DNA from: a bacterium
GTDB taxonomy: Bacteria > Zhuqueibacterota > QNDG01 > JAFGCO01
Direction of reading: 5' to 3'
DNA length: 64,000 nt
Assembly (NCBI GenBank): GCA_016932575.1
Contig: JAFGCO010000002.1
Location: 80,625 to 144,624, forward strand
The position numbers and the translations under genes were made by a program. How positions within the stretch are numbered: position 1 is the stretch's first letter; the number at the start of each line of letters is the position of its first letter. The notes under the pieces were generated by a model, which saw only the letters and a list, made by a program, of their open reading frames with translations, was not told the DNA's origin and did not search any database. Shown in pieces: positions 47,281 to 55,913 of this stretch.

Positions 47281-48531
47281 TCACCTCTTCAGCCGATAAA
47301 GCATCTCTCCTGCTTTTTGCACATACAAATATCCTTCTGTTTCCCGGTTCATCCACTGTGCCGGATCAATTGAATCCGGATCGCGATATCCCAGATCAAT
47401 CAGTTCACACACTTCCCTGGAAATAGAGGTTGCCAAAGTCACCTGAATCCGGGGTGCTTCAATGCCGTTTCTGTATGTTCCAATCCCTTTCACATGCGTG
47501 GAATGGGCCAGTACGCCACCGGGAAAATTTTTAAACATGGACCATTGATTTAAAAAATAATCACGGACATGATAACCGATCTGTTTGATTTTGTCTCCAT
47601 GCGTAACAGATACTTCTGTTATATGGGGGGCGTAAATAATCACTTCTCCACCATCAGCCACCACAGGTTCCAGCTTATACATGCATTTGGCACCGGTCCA
47701 AAGGTCATCGTACATTTCTGGTGCGCATGATAAAACGCTTTTAAATGGATGCTCTTTCTCAACAATATGGAGCTTTTCAGAAAGATACGCTGCTTTTCTC
47801 CAGGCATCTTTTGAAGAGCCTGCGTATAATCCGGCAAGCTGATTTCCTTTCACCACAAGACTTATACAATGAACCGGAATATGCATAAATTCTGCAGAAC
47901 GATCAACAACCTGACGAACCGGCGTATCTGCTCTTCCGATGATTTCCATACTGGTAATCAGGGCGCCAAGCCAGTGGAACATATCAATAATTTCAGCACC
48001 TGAAATTCCGGGAAACAGATATTTATTCCCTCCTGAAAATCCGACAACTTCATGAGGAAATGTTGGACCAATAATGATGATTTGATCATAATCCATCACC
48101 ATTCGATTGATGGTCACGTTCACAGAATTGTTTAATAATCCACCGGAAATTTCCGACACATCCGATGCCTGTAACGTACCGATATGGATGAGCTGCTCCG
48201 GATCGTCCCAGTGATGGTTGAAAAATCGTGCCTTCGGATAATTGATTTTGCGTGCTTCCTGTGTTATCCCCATGCGTCTGTTGATCATGTCATCACTCAT
48301 AGGCGGGTGTGTGCCCAATGCGACAAGAAAATCCAGATGATTCATCTTTGGTGATAACAGTTCATAAATCACTCTGAACATCATATCAACAGGTGCTGTC
48401 CGGGTATGATCCGGAATAATAAATAACAGTCGCTGACCGTTTTCTAACAGCGCCTCGAACATTTCAGAGCAAATATTCCTGACTTCTTCTTCTGAAAGAA
48501 AACGGTCGCTATATCCTTTACCGATAAACAT
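47281..48531 (-). CDS. LarA-family nickel-pincer-nucleotide racemase/epimerase
   Basis: 416 residues of the lactate racemase (DUF2088) family. The key residues of LarA can be placed: Asp41 and Arg44 (DHTR), His75 (ALGTH), His160, Lys170 and His186. The 160-170-186 spacing equals that of His174, Lys184 (cofactor-linked) and His200 in Lactobacillus LarA. The enzyme should therefore carry the nickel-pincer nucleotide cofactor, made by LarB/C/E encoded elsewhere. Family members act on various alpha-hydroxy acids, including D-gluconate in at least one LarA homologue. Between 6-phosphogluconate dehydrogenase and KDG kinase, a 2-epimerisation of a sugar acid is more likely than lactate racemisation. 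This is inference from context. Confidence 0.82.
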   Translation of the reverse strand: MFIGKGYSDRFLSEEEVRNICSEMFEALLENGQRLLFIIPDHTRTAPVDMMFRVIYELLSPKMNHLDFLVALGTHPPMSDDMINRRMGITQEARKINYPKARFFNHHWDDPEQLIHIGTLQASDVSEISGGLLNNSVNVTINRMVMDYDQIIIIGPTFPHEVVGFSGGNKYLFPGISGAEIIDMFHWLGALITSMEIIGRADTPVRQVVDRSAEFMHIPVHCISLVVKGNQLAGLYAGSSKDAWRKAAYLSEKLHIVEKEHPFKSVLSCAPEMYDDLWTGAKCMYKLEPVVADGGEVIIYAPHITEVSVTHGDKIKQIGYHVRDYFLNQWSMFKNFPGGVLAHSTHVKGIGTYRNGIEAPRIQVTLATSISREVCELIDLGYRDPDSIDPAQWMNRETEGYLYVQKAGEMLYRLKR

Positions 48532-48645
48532 GATGTTCCTCTGCTTTTGTGAAATTCAATCCTGCCGGGACTTACGAGAAGAAACCGCAATGGAAGTATT
48601 TTAATCTTCCTTGTGGCCTTATCTTAAGGTATAGTTACAATATAT

Positions 48646-48668
48646 CCAGGATTCGCAGACAATCCTGG
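48646..48668 (-). other. Hairpin between gnd and larA
   Basis: A perfect 8-bp stem, CCAGGATT / AATCCTGG, has a seven-base loop and lies 80 bp after the gnd stop. There is no T tract on the minus strand, so it may be an mRNA-processing or attenuating hairpin rather than a full terminator. The rest of the 216-bp gap shows nothing further. Confidence 0.35.
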
Positions 48669-48747
48669 TAAAAATGCACCCCGACCTTGAATCAGTCGCA
48701 TGGTCGTACAAAAAACCGGCAGTATTTATTCAGTCGAATTAACAATT

Positions 48748-50199
48748 CTAGACAATATATGCACTCGAAGCTGTGTCTCCTCCATGTCCGGTCCAGTTGG
48801 TATGAAAAAATTCACCCCTCTGTTTATCGATCCTTTCATACATATGTGCACCAAAATAATCCCTCTGTGCCTGGAGCAGATTGGCAGGAAGCCGCTCGCT
48901 GCGATATCCATCATAATACGCAAGTGCGGCGCTTGTGGCCGGAACCGGTATGCCCAATTCAACAGCCGCCTTCACCATACGGCGCCATGCAGGTAATGCT
49001 TTGGTCACTTCTTCTTTGAAAAAGGGATCCAAAAGCAGATTGGTTAATGTGGGATTATGATCAAACGCTTCCTTAATCTTTCCTAAAAATATTGAACGAA
49101 TAATGCATCCCCCGCGCCACATCAGGGCAATACCGCCATAGTTCAGATTCCATTGATAATTTTCAGCAGCTGCCCGCATGAGCTGATACCCCTGTGCATA
49201 GCTGACGATTTTGGATGCATAGAGTGCCTGCTCCAAATCATTCACAAATTGGGATTGATCTCCTTCAAATTTTGATTCCGGTCCGATCAATTCCTTTGAA
49301 GCTGCCACACGTTCTTCTTTTAATGCAGACAGACAGCGTGCAAATACCGCCTCTCCGATTAATGTAAGCGGCTGTCCCAGATTCAGAGCCTCGACTGCAG
49401 TCCATTTCCCCGTTCCTTTCTGACCGGCCTTATCAAGAATCAAATCAATAACATAATTGCCATCTTTATCCTGATATGCAAGAATATCACGGGTAATTTC
49501 AATTAAATAGCTGTCCAGTTTGCCCTGATTCCATGCGGAAAATACCTGATGCATCTCATCATTGGACATACCGAGACCAAACTTCATCATCTGATAGATT
49601 TCTGTAATCATCTGCATATCACCGTACTCAATGCCATTATGAACCATTTTAACAAAATGGCCGGCTCCATTCTCGCCCACCCAGTCGCAGCATGGCTCTC
49701 CTTTTTCTGTTTTTGCCGAGATTGTCTGAAAAATGTTTTTCACATGAGGCCAGGCCTTCGGAGATCCACCGGGCATCATGGACGGTCCTTTCAGGGCGCC
49801 CTCTTCTCCGCCTGAAACACCGGTGCCTATGTAAAGCAACCCTTTGGATTCAACATACGCTGTTCTTCGAATTGTATCCGGAAAATGACTGTTGCCTCCG
49901 TCAATCAGAATATCGCCTTCCTCAAGATGCGGAATAATTTTTTCAATAAAATCGTCCACTGGTTTCCCCGCCTTGACCAGAAGCATGACTTTCCGGGGAC
50001 GTTTCAGGCTTGCCGTCAACTCTTCAATGGAATGGCATCCTTTGATGTTTTTCCCTTTGGCACGCCCCTCGACAAACCGGTCAACCTTTTCTACAGTACG
50101 ATTAAAAACAGCCACCGAGAATCCTTTGGACTCCATATTCATGACAAGATTCTCACCCATCACTGCCAGACCGATTAATCCGAAATCAAATTGACTCAT
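48748..50199 (-). CDS. gnd: 6-phosphogluconate dehydrogenase, decarboxylating
   Basis: 483 residues, the long dimeric form. The N-terminal nucleotide motif GLIGLAVMGENLVMN is followed by FNRT, whose Arg fits NADP recognition. The substrate-binding IGTGVSGGEEGA and the KMVHNGIEYGDMQ signature with catalytic Lys are intact, as is GQKGTGKWT near the middle. It oxidises 6-phosphogluconate to ribulose 5-phosphate. Placed inside a sugar-acid operon, it would handle a gluconate branch once a kinase phosphorylates it; no gluconate kinase is seen. The Thermotoga hexuronate cluster also contains a gene of this family next to uxaE, as far as I recall. Confidence 0.94.
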   Translation of the reverse strand: MSQFDFGLIGLAVMGENLVMNMESKGFSVAVFNRTVEKVDRFVEGRAKGKNIKGCHSIEELTASLKRPRKVMLLVKAGKPVDDFIEKIIPHLEEGDILIDGGNSHFPDTIRRTAYVESKGLLYIGTGVSGGEEGALKGPSMMPGGSPKAWPHVKNIFQTISAKTEKGEPCCDWVGENGAGHFVKMVHNGIEYGDMQMITEIYQMMKFGLGMSNDEMHQVFSAWNQGKLDSYLIEITRDILAYQDKDGNYVIDLILDKAGQKGTGKWTAVEALNLGQPLTLIGEAVFARCLSALKEERVAASKELIGPESKFEGDQSQFVNDLEQALYASKIVSYAQGYQLMRAAAENYQWNLNYGGIALMWRGGCIIRSIFLGKIKEAFDHNPTLTNLLLDPFFKEEVTKALPAWRRMVKAAVELGIPVPATSAALAYYDGYRSERLPANLLQAQRDYFGAHMYERIDKQRGEFFHTNWTGHGGDTASSAYIV

Positions 50200-50295
50200 T
50201 TTTTCCTCCGCTAGTACTTGTATGTTATTCTGTTAAAAGGTAATTACCAGACAAAACAAGACACATTTTTATCATGGATCAGGATATGATAAATT

Positions 50296-51072
50296 TTAAA
50301 TTGTCATGGCGGTAAATCCGCCATCAATCCGGATCAGGGCACCTGTCACAAACGACGAAGCCTTTTCCGAAGCCAGCCATATAACCGCACCAACCAGTTC
50401 TTCCGGTTCTCCGAAGCGATTCATTGGCGTATGTCGCATGATATCATTGGTACGTTCTTCTGTCAGTAATTTTCGATTTTGCTCCGCAGGGAAAAAACCC
50501 GGAGCAATGGCATTCACACGAACGCCTTTCATTCCCCATTCCCTGGCCAGATTTTGCGTCAGATTATTTAAACCGGCTTTGCTGACAGCATAAGTAAAAA
50601 CGCGGGAAAGCGGCGGTCCGGAAGACGCAGATGAAATATTGATGATGCTCCCTGAACCCTGCTGTACCATCTGTTTACCAAAAATCTGGCACGCCATAAA
50701 AATACCTTTGAGATTCACCTGGATAATTTTATCCCATTCTTTTTCGGTAATTTCGAAAAACGGAGTCCCGGAATTAATTCCCGGAGCATTAATCAGAATA
50801 TCTGCTTTTCCCCATTTATTTAATATTTTATCCAAAACGTTTTCAAGATCGGATTTTTTCGAGACATCGGCCTCAAGAGCAAGGGTTTCAATACCCAGGG
50901 ATTCCATTGGCTTCGTTCTTTCTCTGGCATTTTCGCAATTCAAATCAACAATTGCCAAATTGGCTCCGGCCTTTGCCAGTCCATCTGCCATGGCACCGCC
51001 CAGGACTCCTCCCCCGCCAATGACAACGGCAACTTTGCCTGTCAATCCGAATTTTTCTTCAATATAACTCAT
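50296..51072 (-). CDS. SDR-family oxidoreductase, probable fructuronate reductase
   Basis: 258 residues. The cofactor motif is IGGGGVLGGAMADG, with Asp43 at the end of the second strand suggesting NAD over NADP. The catalytic set is Ser148/150 (ISSASS), Tyr161 and Lys165 (YAVSK). The GGGGVLGG start resembles Bacteroidota SDRs annotated as D-mannonate oxidoreductase. With UxaE next to it, reduction of fructuronate to mannonate is the best fit, replacing the long-chain UxuB. Gluconate 5-dehydrogenase activity is the main alternative. The gene starts 40 bp after uxaE. Confidence 0.78.
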   Translation of the reverse strand: MSYIEEKFGLTGKVAVVIGGGGVLGGAMADGLAKAGANLAIVDLNCENARERTKPMESLGIETLALEADVSKKSDLENVLDKILNKWGKADILINAPGINSGTPFFEITEKEWDKIIQVNLKGIFMACQIFGKQMVQQGSGSIINISSASSGPPLSRVFTYAVSKAGLNNLTQNLAREWGMKGVRVNAIAPGFFPAEQNRKLLTEERTNDIMRHTPMNRFGEPEELVGAVIWLASEKASSFVTGALIRIDGGFTAMTI

Positions 51073-51112
51073 AAAAACCCCTTTTTGCTATTCATTTTAT
51101 TAAAAAACTTTA

Positions 51113-52357
51113 TCAGTCAATAAACAGAGGTTTGATATGGCGCTTCAGAAGATTTTCAGTCACATGGCGGCTGACAACTTCCTGATTTTGATCCAATGCA
51201 TTTAAATACAGGTCTCCCTTTTCAGCCGCAACTTTGTAGGCAACATGGAGCAGCTGCCTGAAATGCATATTATATTCAGGATGGGTCTGATCATGCCGTA
51301 ATGCATCAGCGTATTGCCTGCCGCTCCACTGCTGTACATTGTCAGGATCCGGCAACCGCCCTGCATCAATATCAATGACAGTGAAGTAAGGCTTACAAAG
51401 TTCATCAAACCGCCCGAAGGCTGTTTGATAAATGTCTTTGGCAATCTGTAATCCTTCTCCACCGGATTCCGCAAGACCGATCAATTCCTCCAGCCATGAT
51501 GTTCCGGCAGTCTTTAAATGAACACCCGCCTGAAATTTGCGTATTGTGCGCCGGATGATTGGATAAAGCATGAATTTATCGCTGCCGGAATGGATACTGA
51601 GCTTTAACCGGGCCGGCAAACCAAAATGTTGAACCGCATGTTCAATAACAGCTATATCGGCTTCGAATTCTTCCGCAAATTTATCCGGATTGCCTACATA
51701 ATCCACGCCCTTGTTGAACCGGCCGCTGAATTTTGGTGCAATGGTCTGTACAGGAAGTTCCTCCGCGTGAATCATCGCCAGGATCAACAGCAATTCCTGG
51801 GGCGATTGCGGAGAATCAGTTTCATCCATGCTGACCTCAGTGACAAATGGTTCGGGCTTTCTTCCTTTTATATGGCGGTAAATCCTTCCGGCTTCCTGAA
51901 CAGCAAATAAATATTTTTCTGCCGTATGATACAAAAAATCCGAATCGATTTTTATTTTCTCAGTCAGATTTCTGATCGATAAATTCCCGATCAGGGATGA
52001 ATGCCTGTCCGCAAAGGCCTGAATGTCCGTCTGTTCTGCTTTTTCACCGATTGCATCGGCAACATCCATAGTGAAAAAATTACTGAAAGGAATAAAATCA
52101 TCAACAGTATTCATGTTGATATGATCCGCATCCACATAATATGCATCTTTCCATCCCAGGCTTTTTACAGAGCTGTCTGCTTCCATACGCACTGTTTCCG
52201 GTGTGGTACCGATAATTTGATGTTCCCGGAATGATTTGTTCCATACCGGCGCAATAAGGATTCCCTGTTCTCTGGCCAGTATCATGGCTTTCAGCTGGGC
52301 ATTTCCCTGTTTTCCGAAGCGATCCCCGATCCCCATCGATATTGTTTGCAGTTTCAA
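51113..52357 (-). CDS. uxaE: Tagaturonate/fructuronate 3-epimerase (UxaE family)
   Basis: 414 residues. The start is TTG at 52357 with AGGAGG seven bases upstream. I recognise the UxaE family by SMGIGDRFGKQGNAQLKA, YYVDADHINM, the VSMDETDSPQSPQELL block and KLSIHSGSDKF, whose Asp/His residues are candidates for metal and substrate binding. In Thermotoga this enzyme interconverts D-tagaturonate and D-fructuronate, so galacturonate can join the glucuronate branch without UxaA/UxaB. It sits between its regulator and the SDR that would act next. The isomerase UxaC is not in the window. Confidence 0.88.
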   Translation of the reverse strand: MKLQTISMGIGDRFGKQGNAQLKAMILAREQGILIAPVWNKSFREHQIIGTTPETVRMEADSSVKSLGWKDAYYVDADHINMNTVDDFIPFSNFFTMDVADAIGEKAEQTDIQAFADRHSSLIGNLSIRNLTEKIKIDSDFLYHTAEKYLFAVQEAGRIYRHIKGRKPEPFVTEVSMDETDSPQSPQELLLILAMIHAEELPVQTIAPKFSGRFNKGVDYVGNPDKFAEEFEADIAVIEHAVQHFGLPARLKLSIHSGSDKFMLYPIIRRTIRKFQAGVHLKTAGTSWLEELIGLAESGGEGLQIAKDIYQTAFGRFDELCKPYFTVIDIDAGRLPDPDNVQQWSGRQYADALRHDQTHPEYNMHFRQLLHVAYKVAAEKGDLYLNALDQNQEVVSRHVTENLLKRHIKPLFID

Positions 52358-52388
52358 AAGACAGCCTCCTTATATGAATGGATATTTA

Positions 52389-53489
52389 CTAACTGATTGT
52401 TTGAACTCCGCATGAGTCTCTGATGATTAATTTCGGTTTTAATATTTTACGATGTACATATTCATGATTTTCAATCTGATGGTTCAGCATAAGCATTGTT
52501 TGTAAGGCGATTTCATCGGCAGGCTGCCGGATGGTCGTTAAAGTAACCGGAGGCGGCACATCAAATTCAACATCGTCAAATCCGATCAGCGCCACATCCT
52601 CCGGAATTTTCAATCCCGCTTCGGTTAACGCACGTTCAAAACCCAGAGCGGAATGATCGTTAAAAGCAAATATTCCGTCCGGCCTTTCATGCCGTTTTAA
52701 AAATTCTTTCCCGACCTGATAACCGGATTGAAAATCCTGACCGGGAGCTTCAAAATGAAATTCAAATGGGGACTGATAATCGATAGAATATGATTTTAAC
52801 GCTTTTATAAATCCTTTCCTCCGCAATTTTCCCAGAGGATTTCCACGCTCTGCATTCAGGAAACCGGGCTGTCTGCATCCGTACCGAATCAGAAATTCCG
52901 TAGCCAGAAATGCTCCTTGTTCATGATCGGTCCCCACATAATGAATCAATGGATCTTCCACATAAGATACCATAACGTAGGGAAAGCTGGATTTATGCAG
53001 TTCAAAAATCGAATCCGAAACCTGGTTTGTGTGTTCTGTCGAAGCGATAATCAGACCTTTTACTTCCAAATCCTGAAAATGACGGATTTGATCATCTTCC
53101 TTTTTTACATTGTCCGAAGAATAAGACACCAGAAGGCGATACCCAAAATCAACCACTCTGGATTCAATGTGGTGAAGAATTCCGGTAAAGAACGGATTGG
53201 AAAAATTTGTCAGTACAAACCCCAAATTCCCCGCAGTAGGAGGTGTGGCAAATTGTCCAGGATCCGCGACAAAGGTGCCTCTTCCCACCCGACCGTACAC
53301 GTATCCGTCGCGAATCAGATCGGCGATTGCATTCTTTACGGTGATTAAACTGACATCGTACGTTTTTGTTAATTCGGCATTGGATGGAAGCTGATCACCA
53401 GGATTTAAATATCCTGCCCCGATTTGACGTTTGATATCTTCAATAATCTGCTTATAGAGCGGTATTTGTTTTGTATGATCAATTGCCAA
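52389..53489 (-). CDS. GntR-type HTH / LacI-type sensor regulator of the hexuronate locus
   Basis: 366 residues. The start is TTG at 53489. The N-terminus is a GntR winged helix (PLYKQIIEDIKRQIGAGYL ... YDVSLITVKNAIADL). It is fused to a periplasmic-binding-protein-like sensor (GFVLTNFSNPFFTGIL ... PDGIFAFNDHSALGFERAL ... EDVALIGFDDVEFD). This is the AraR architecture. The dyad and tandem repeats at 53502-53544 cover its own promoter, so autorepression is likely, with a hexuronate or sugar-acid intermediate as inducer. It is the first gene of the minus-strand operon and is divergent from the symporter gene. Confidence 0.9.
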   Translation of the reverse strand: MAIDHTKQIPLYKQIIEDIKRQIGAGYLNPGDQLPSNAELTKTYDVSLITVKNAIADLIRDGYVYGRVGRGTFVADPGQFATPPTAGNLGFVLTNFSNPFFTGILHHIESRVVDFGYRLLVSYSSDNVKKEDDQIRHFQDLEVKGLIIASTEHTNQVSDSIFELHKSSFPYVMVSYVEDPLIHYVGTDHEQGAFLATEFLIRYGCRQPGFLNAERGNPLGKLRRKGFIKALKSYSIDYQSPFEFHFEAPGQDFQSGYQVGKEFLKRHERPDGIFAFNDHSALGFERALTEAGLKIPEDVALIGFDDVEFDVPPPVTLTTIRQPADEIALQTMLMLNHQIENHEYVHRKILKPKLIIRDSCGVQTIS

Positions 53490-53501
53490 TCCGCATCCCC
53501 T

Positions 53502-53557
53502 GGTATAAATGGTATATTAGGTATATTAAGTATACGATATACTTCATGAAAAATCAA
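53502..53557 (-). promoter_or_regulatory. Regulator promoter with operator dyad and 9-bp tandem repeats
   Basis: Minus strand TTGATT (53557-53552), 17 bp, TATACT (53534-53529). The -10 lies inside a perfect dyad AAGTATA-CGA-TATACTT (53528-53544). Downstream, over the expected transcription start, are three direct repeats beginning GGTATA at 53502, 53511 and 53520, exactly 9 bp apart. A second dyad GTATA-N5-TATAC overlaps at 53521-53535. This density suggests cooperative binding by the adjacent GntR/LacI-type regulator. Confidence 0.7.
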
Positions 53558-53645
53558 GTGTTTTTTTATTTAAAACTTAAAATTTTGTAATACTTTATGT
53601 ATTGAACATGAAATTACAGATGTTTGAATAAAACGAAAAAATAAA

Positions 53646-53674
53646 TTGATTTAGTTTTATTTTCATATTATATT
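53646..53674 (+). promoter_or_regulatory. Candidate promoter of the symporter gene
   Basis: TTGATT (53646-53651), 17 bp, TATATT (53669-53674), about 57 bp before the ATG at 53731. The dyad region lies roughly 100 bp upstream. Confidence 0.55.
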
Positions 53675-53730
53675 GATCTGAATTCCATGTCATCTGCATC
53701 CTATTATATCAAGCAGGGAAGGACTCGACT

Positions 53731-55761
53731 ATGCAGTTCAGCATATTTGATATTCTGGTCTTCTTTGGTTTCATTGTCTGTGTGATCACTGTTGGAATTT
53801 TAAAAAGCCGGAAAGAAAAAACAGGTGAGGATTATTTTCTTGCAGGCCGCGGTCTGATGTGGTGGCTGATTGGTTTTTCATTGATCGCCGCCAACATTTC
53901 AACCGAACAATTTGTTGGAATGAGCGGCAATGCAGCCAGCCATGTGGGATTGGCCATTGCCAGTTATGAATGGATGGCCGCGATTACACTGGTTGTGGTT
54001 GCATTTGCATTTCTTCCCTATTTTCTGCGTGCAGGCATTTTCACCATGCCTGAATTTTTAGAGGTGCGGTATAACAGTGCCTCACGATCAATCATGGCCA
54101 TCGCAACGCTTTTTATTTATATGCTCCTTCTGGGTTCTGTGACATATTCCGGTGCGCTGACTATTCGAACTTTAGCCGGAAAAATGGGCTACAATGTTCC
54201 TTTAGGAATGGGCTCGCTGATTATTGGAATGATCGCCATGCTCTATGTGGCTGCCGGAGGTTTGAAAGCATGCGCCTGGGCGGATTTGATTCAAGGCAGC
54301 GCGCTGATTCTCGGCGGGGCAGTTATTCTTTATTTTGCTTTCAGCAAACTTGGTGCAGCCAATGAGGCTGCTCAAATCATCAATGTCAAAACGGGCGCAG
54401 TAACCCTGAAGTCCCTGCCTGCAAGCCAGGGAGCCTTGTCGCGCTTCTGGGAACTCAATAAAGTCCGTATGAACATGTTTCTCCCGGCGGATGATCCCAT
54501 TCTTCCATGGACGGCATTGCTGCTGGGCTTATGGATTCCCAATTTTTATTACTGGGGACTGAACCAATATATTACCCAGAGAACCCTGGGATCCGCTTCT
54601 CTGGCTGAAGGTCAAAAGGGTATTGTATTCGCTTCATTTCTTAAACTGATTATTCCCTTTGTCATCGTTGTTCCCGGAATTATCGCGTTTAATCTGTTTT
54701 CTGTGGATATGCAGAAAGAAGCCATTCGGGACAATACTACGGTGATGACGAAATACTACAAGGCCAATCCGGAAACACAGTGGATCAATGTTGTTGAATC
54801 TCCTGCAGATTCAGCCATTGCACAATGGCAGCCGGGCCGTTTTATGGTGGCCGTGTTTCATGATGAAGCGGATGTCGAAGTGCTGAAAACACATAATCCC
54901 TATGTTTTACCCATAACCAAATCCGAATTCACCAATATTCAAACCGCGGAATACACGGTTTTCTGCACAGATGACAAAGCCTGGAAAAGCGTGTTTCCCT
55001 CACTGGCAGAGGAAGTCAGTGCCTACAACGAACAAATTGAAGCATCTGCAGCGCATACCGGACAGCTCACGTCTACAGAGAAGTTTATTGCCTATAAATA
55101 CGATACTGCCATGGCCCAATTGCTGGGCAATGTGCTTCCTCAGGGAGTGGGACTGGTCGGCTTCGTTCTCGCGGCGCTTCTGGGTGCTGTGGTCAGTTCA
55201 CTGGCTGCCATGCTCAATGCGTCCTCAACCATTTTTACAATGGATATTTATAAAAAATATTTATCACCGGATGCCTCCCAGAAATCCATCGTATTCCTGG
55301 GCCGGATCTGTGTGGTCGGCTTTTCTCTGATTGCCATTTTCCTTGCTCCACAGCTGGGTAATCCCAAAATCAGTAACAGCATCTTCACCATTATCCAGGA
55401 AGGTCAGGGATTCATCTCGCCTGGTATTCTGGCTGTTTTCGCCTTTGGTTTGCTCATTCGAAAAGCGCCTCCGATTTCTGGTGTGATTGGTCTACTAACG
55501 AACATTGCCGCTTATGGTATACTGAAATGGACATTACCTGAAATTCAGTTTTTAAACCGCATGGCAATTTGTTTTGGATTGTGCATTGTGGTGATGGGGA
55601 TTGTATCTCTGATCAAACCTCTGGATCAGCCTGTACAATTCACGGCAAAAACCAAACTGAGCCTCAATTCGTCCCGAGGCGCACGCATCGCGGGATTCAT
55701 TGTGGTCGGATTGACCCTGATGCTTTATTTCCTGTTCAGTCCGGCGGGTTTATTGCGTTAA
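53731..55761 (+). CDS. Sodium/solute symporter (SSS/SGLT family) with extra soluble insertion
   Basis: 676 residues, longer than the usual ~500-550. The start ATG follows GGAAGGA. The N-terminal half is classical SGLT: DYFLAGRGLMWWLIGFSLIAANIS and TMPEFLEVRYN. Between about residues 330 and 455 a soluble stretch of roughly 120 residues interrupts the helices (FHDEADVEVLKTHNPYVL, VFCTDDKAWKSVFP). The pattern then resumes with GFVLAALLGAVVSSLAAMLNASSTIFTMDIY, which carries the expected sodium-site Ser residues. Uptake of a hexuronate or oligosaccharide product is inferred from the locus. Confidence 0.9.
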   Translation: MQFSIFDILVFFGFIVCVITVGILKSRKEKTGEDYFLAGRGLMWWLIGFSLIAANISTEQFVGMSGNAASHVGLAIASYEWMAAITLVVVAFAFLPYFLRAGIFTMPEFLEVRYNSASRSIMAIATLFIYMLLLGSVTYSGALTIRTLAGKMGYNVPLGMGSLIIGMIAMLYVAAGGLKACAWADLIQGSALILGGAVILYFAFSKLGAANEAAQIINVKTGAVTLKSLPASQGALSRFWELNKVRMNMFLPADDPILPWTALLLGLWIPNFYYWGLNQYITQRTLGSASLAEGQKGIVFASFLKLIIPFVIVVPGIIAFNLFSVDMQKEAIRDNTTVMTKYYKANPETQWINVVESPADSAIAQWQPGRFMVAVFHDEADVEVLKTHNPYVLPITKSEFTNIQTAEYTVFCTDDKAWKSVFPSLAEEVSAYNEQIEASAAHTGQLTSTEKFIAYKYDTAMAQLLGNVLPQGVGLVGFVLAALLGAVVSSLAAMLNASSTIFTMDIYKKYLSPDASQKSIVFLGRICVVGFSLIAIFLAPQLGNPKISNSIFTIIQEGQGFISPGILAVFAFGLLIRKAPPISGVIGLLTNIAAYGILKWTLPEIQFLNRMAICFGLCIVVMGIVSLIKPLDQPVQFTAKTKLSLNSSRGARIAGFIVVGLTLMLYFLFSPAGLLR

Positions 55762-55854
55762 CATAACAGATTTTGGCAAATGATTTGCAAATTCAAAGAA
55801 TTTGTCAATAGTATTAAAAACATTGATATTGTGAAATCTCTTTTGATAGCCAGG

Positions 55855-55886
55855 GCACTGTCAGAAGGTTGGGGCAGTGCTTCTTT
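55855..55886 (+). terminator. Weak hairpin after the symporter gene
   Basis: The stem GCACTG / CAGTGC (55855-55860 and 55875-55880) is followed by TTCTTT. Six base pairs with a 14-base loop make it at best a partial terminator before the next gene at 55914. Confidence 0.3.
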
Positions 55887-55913
55887 ATGTCAGCGCTTTT
55901 AAGGAGCCGATTC

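Noticed and set aside
47246-47356. N-terminal extension of kdgK to 47356
   Set aside because: It would overlap larA, and the start at 47245 has a strong GGAGGG site and matches the expected family N-terminus.
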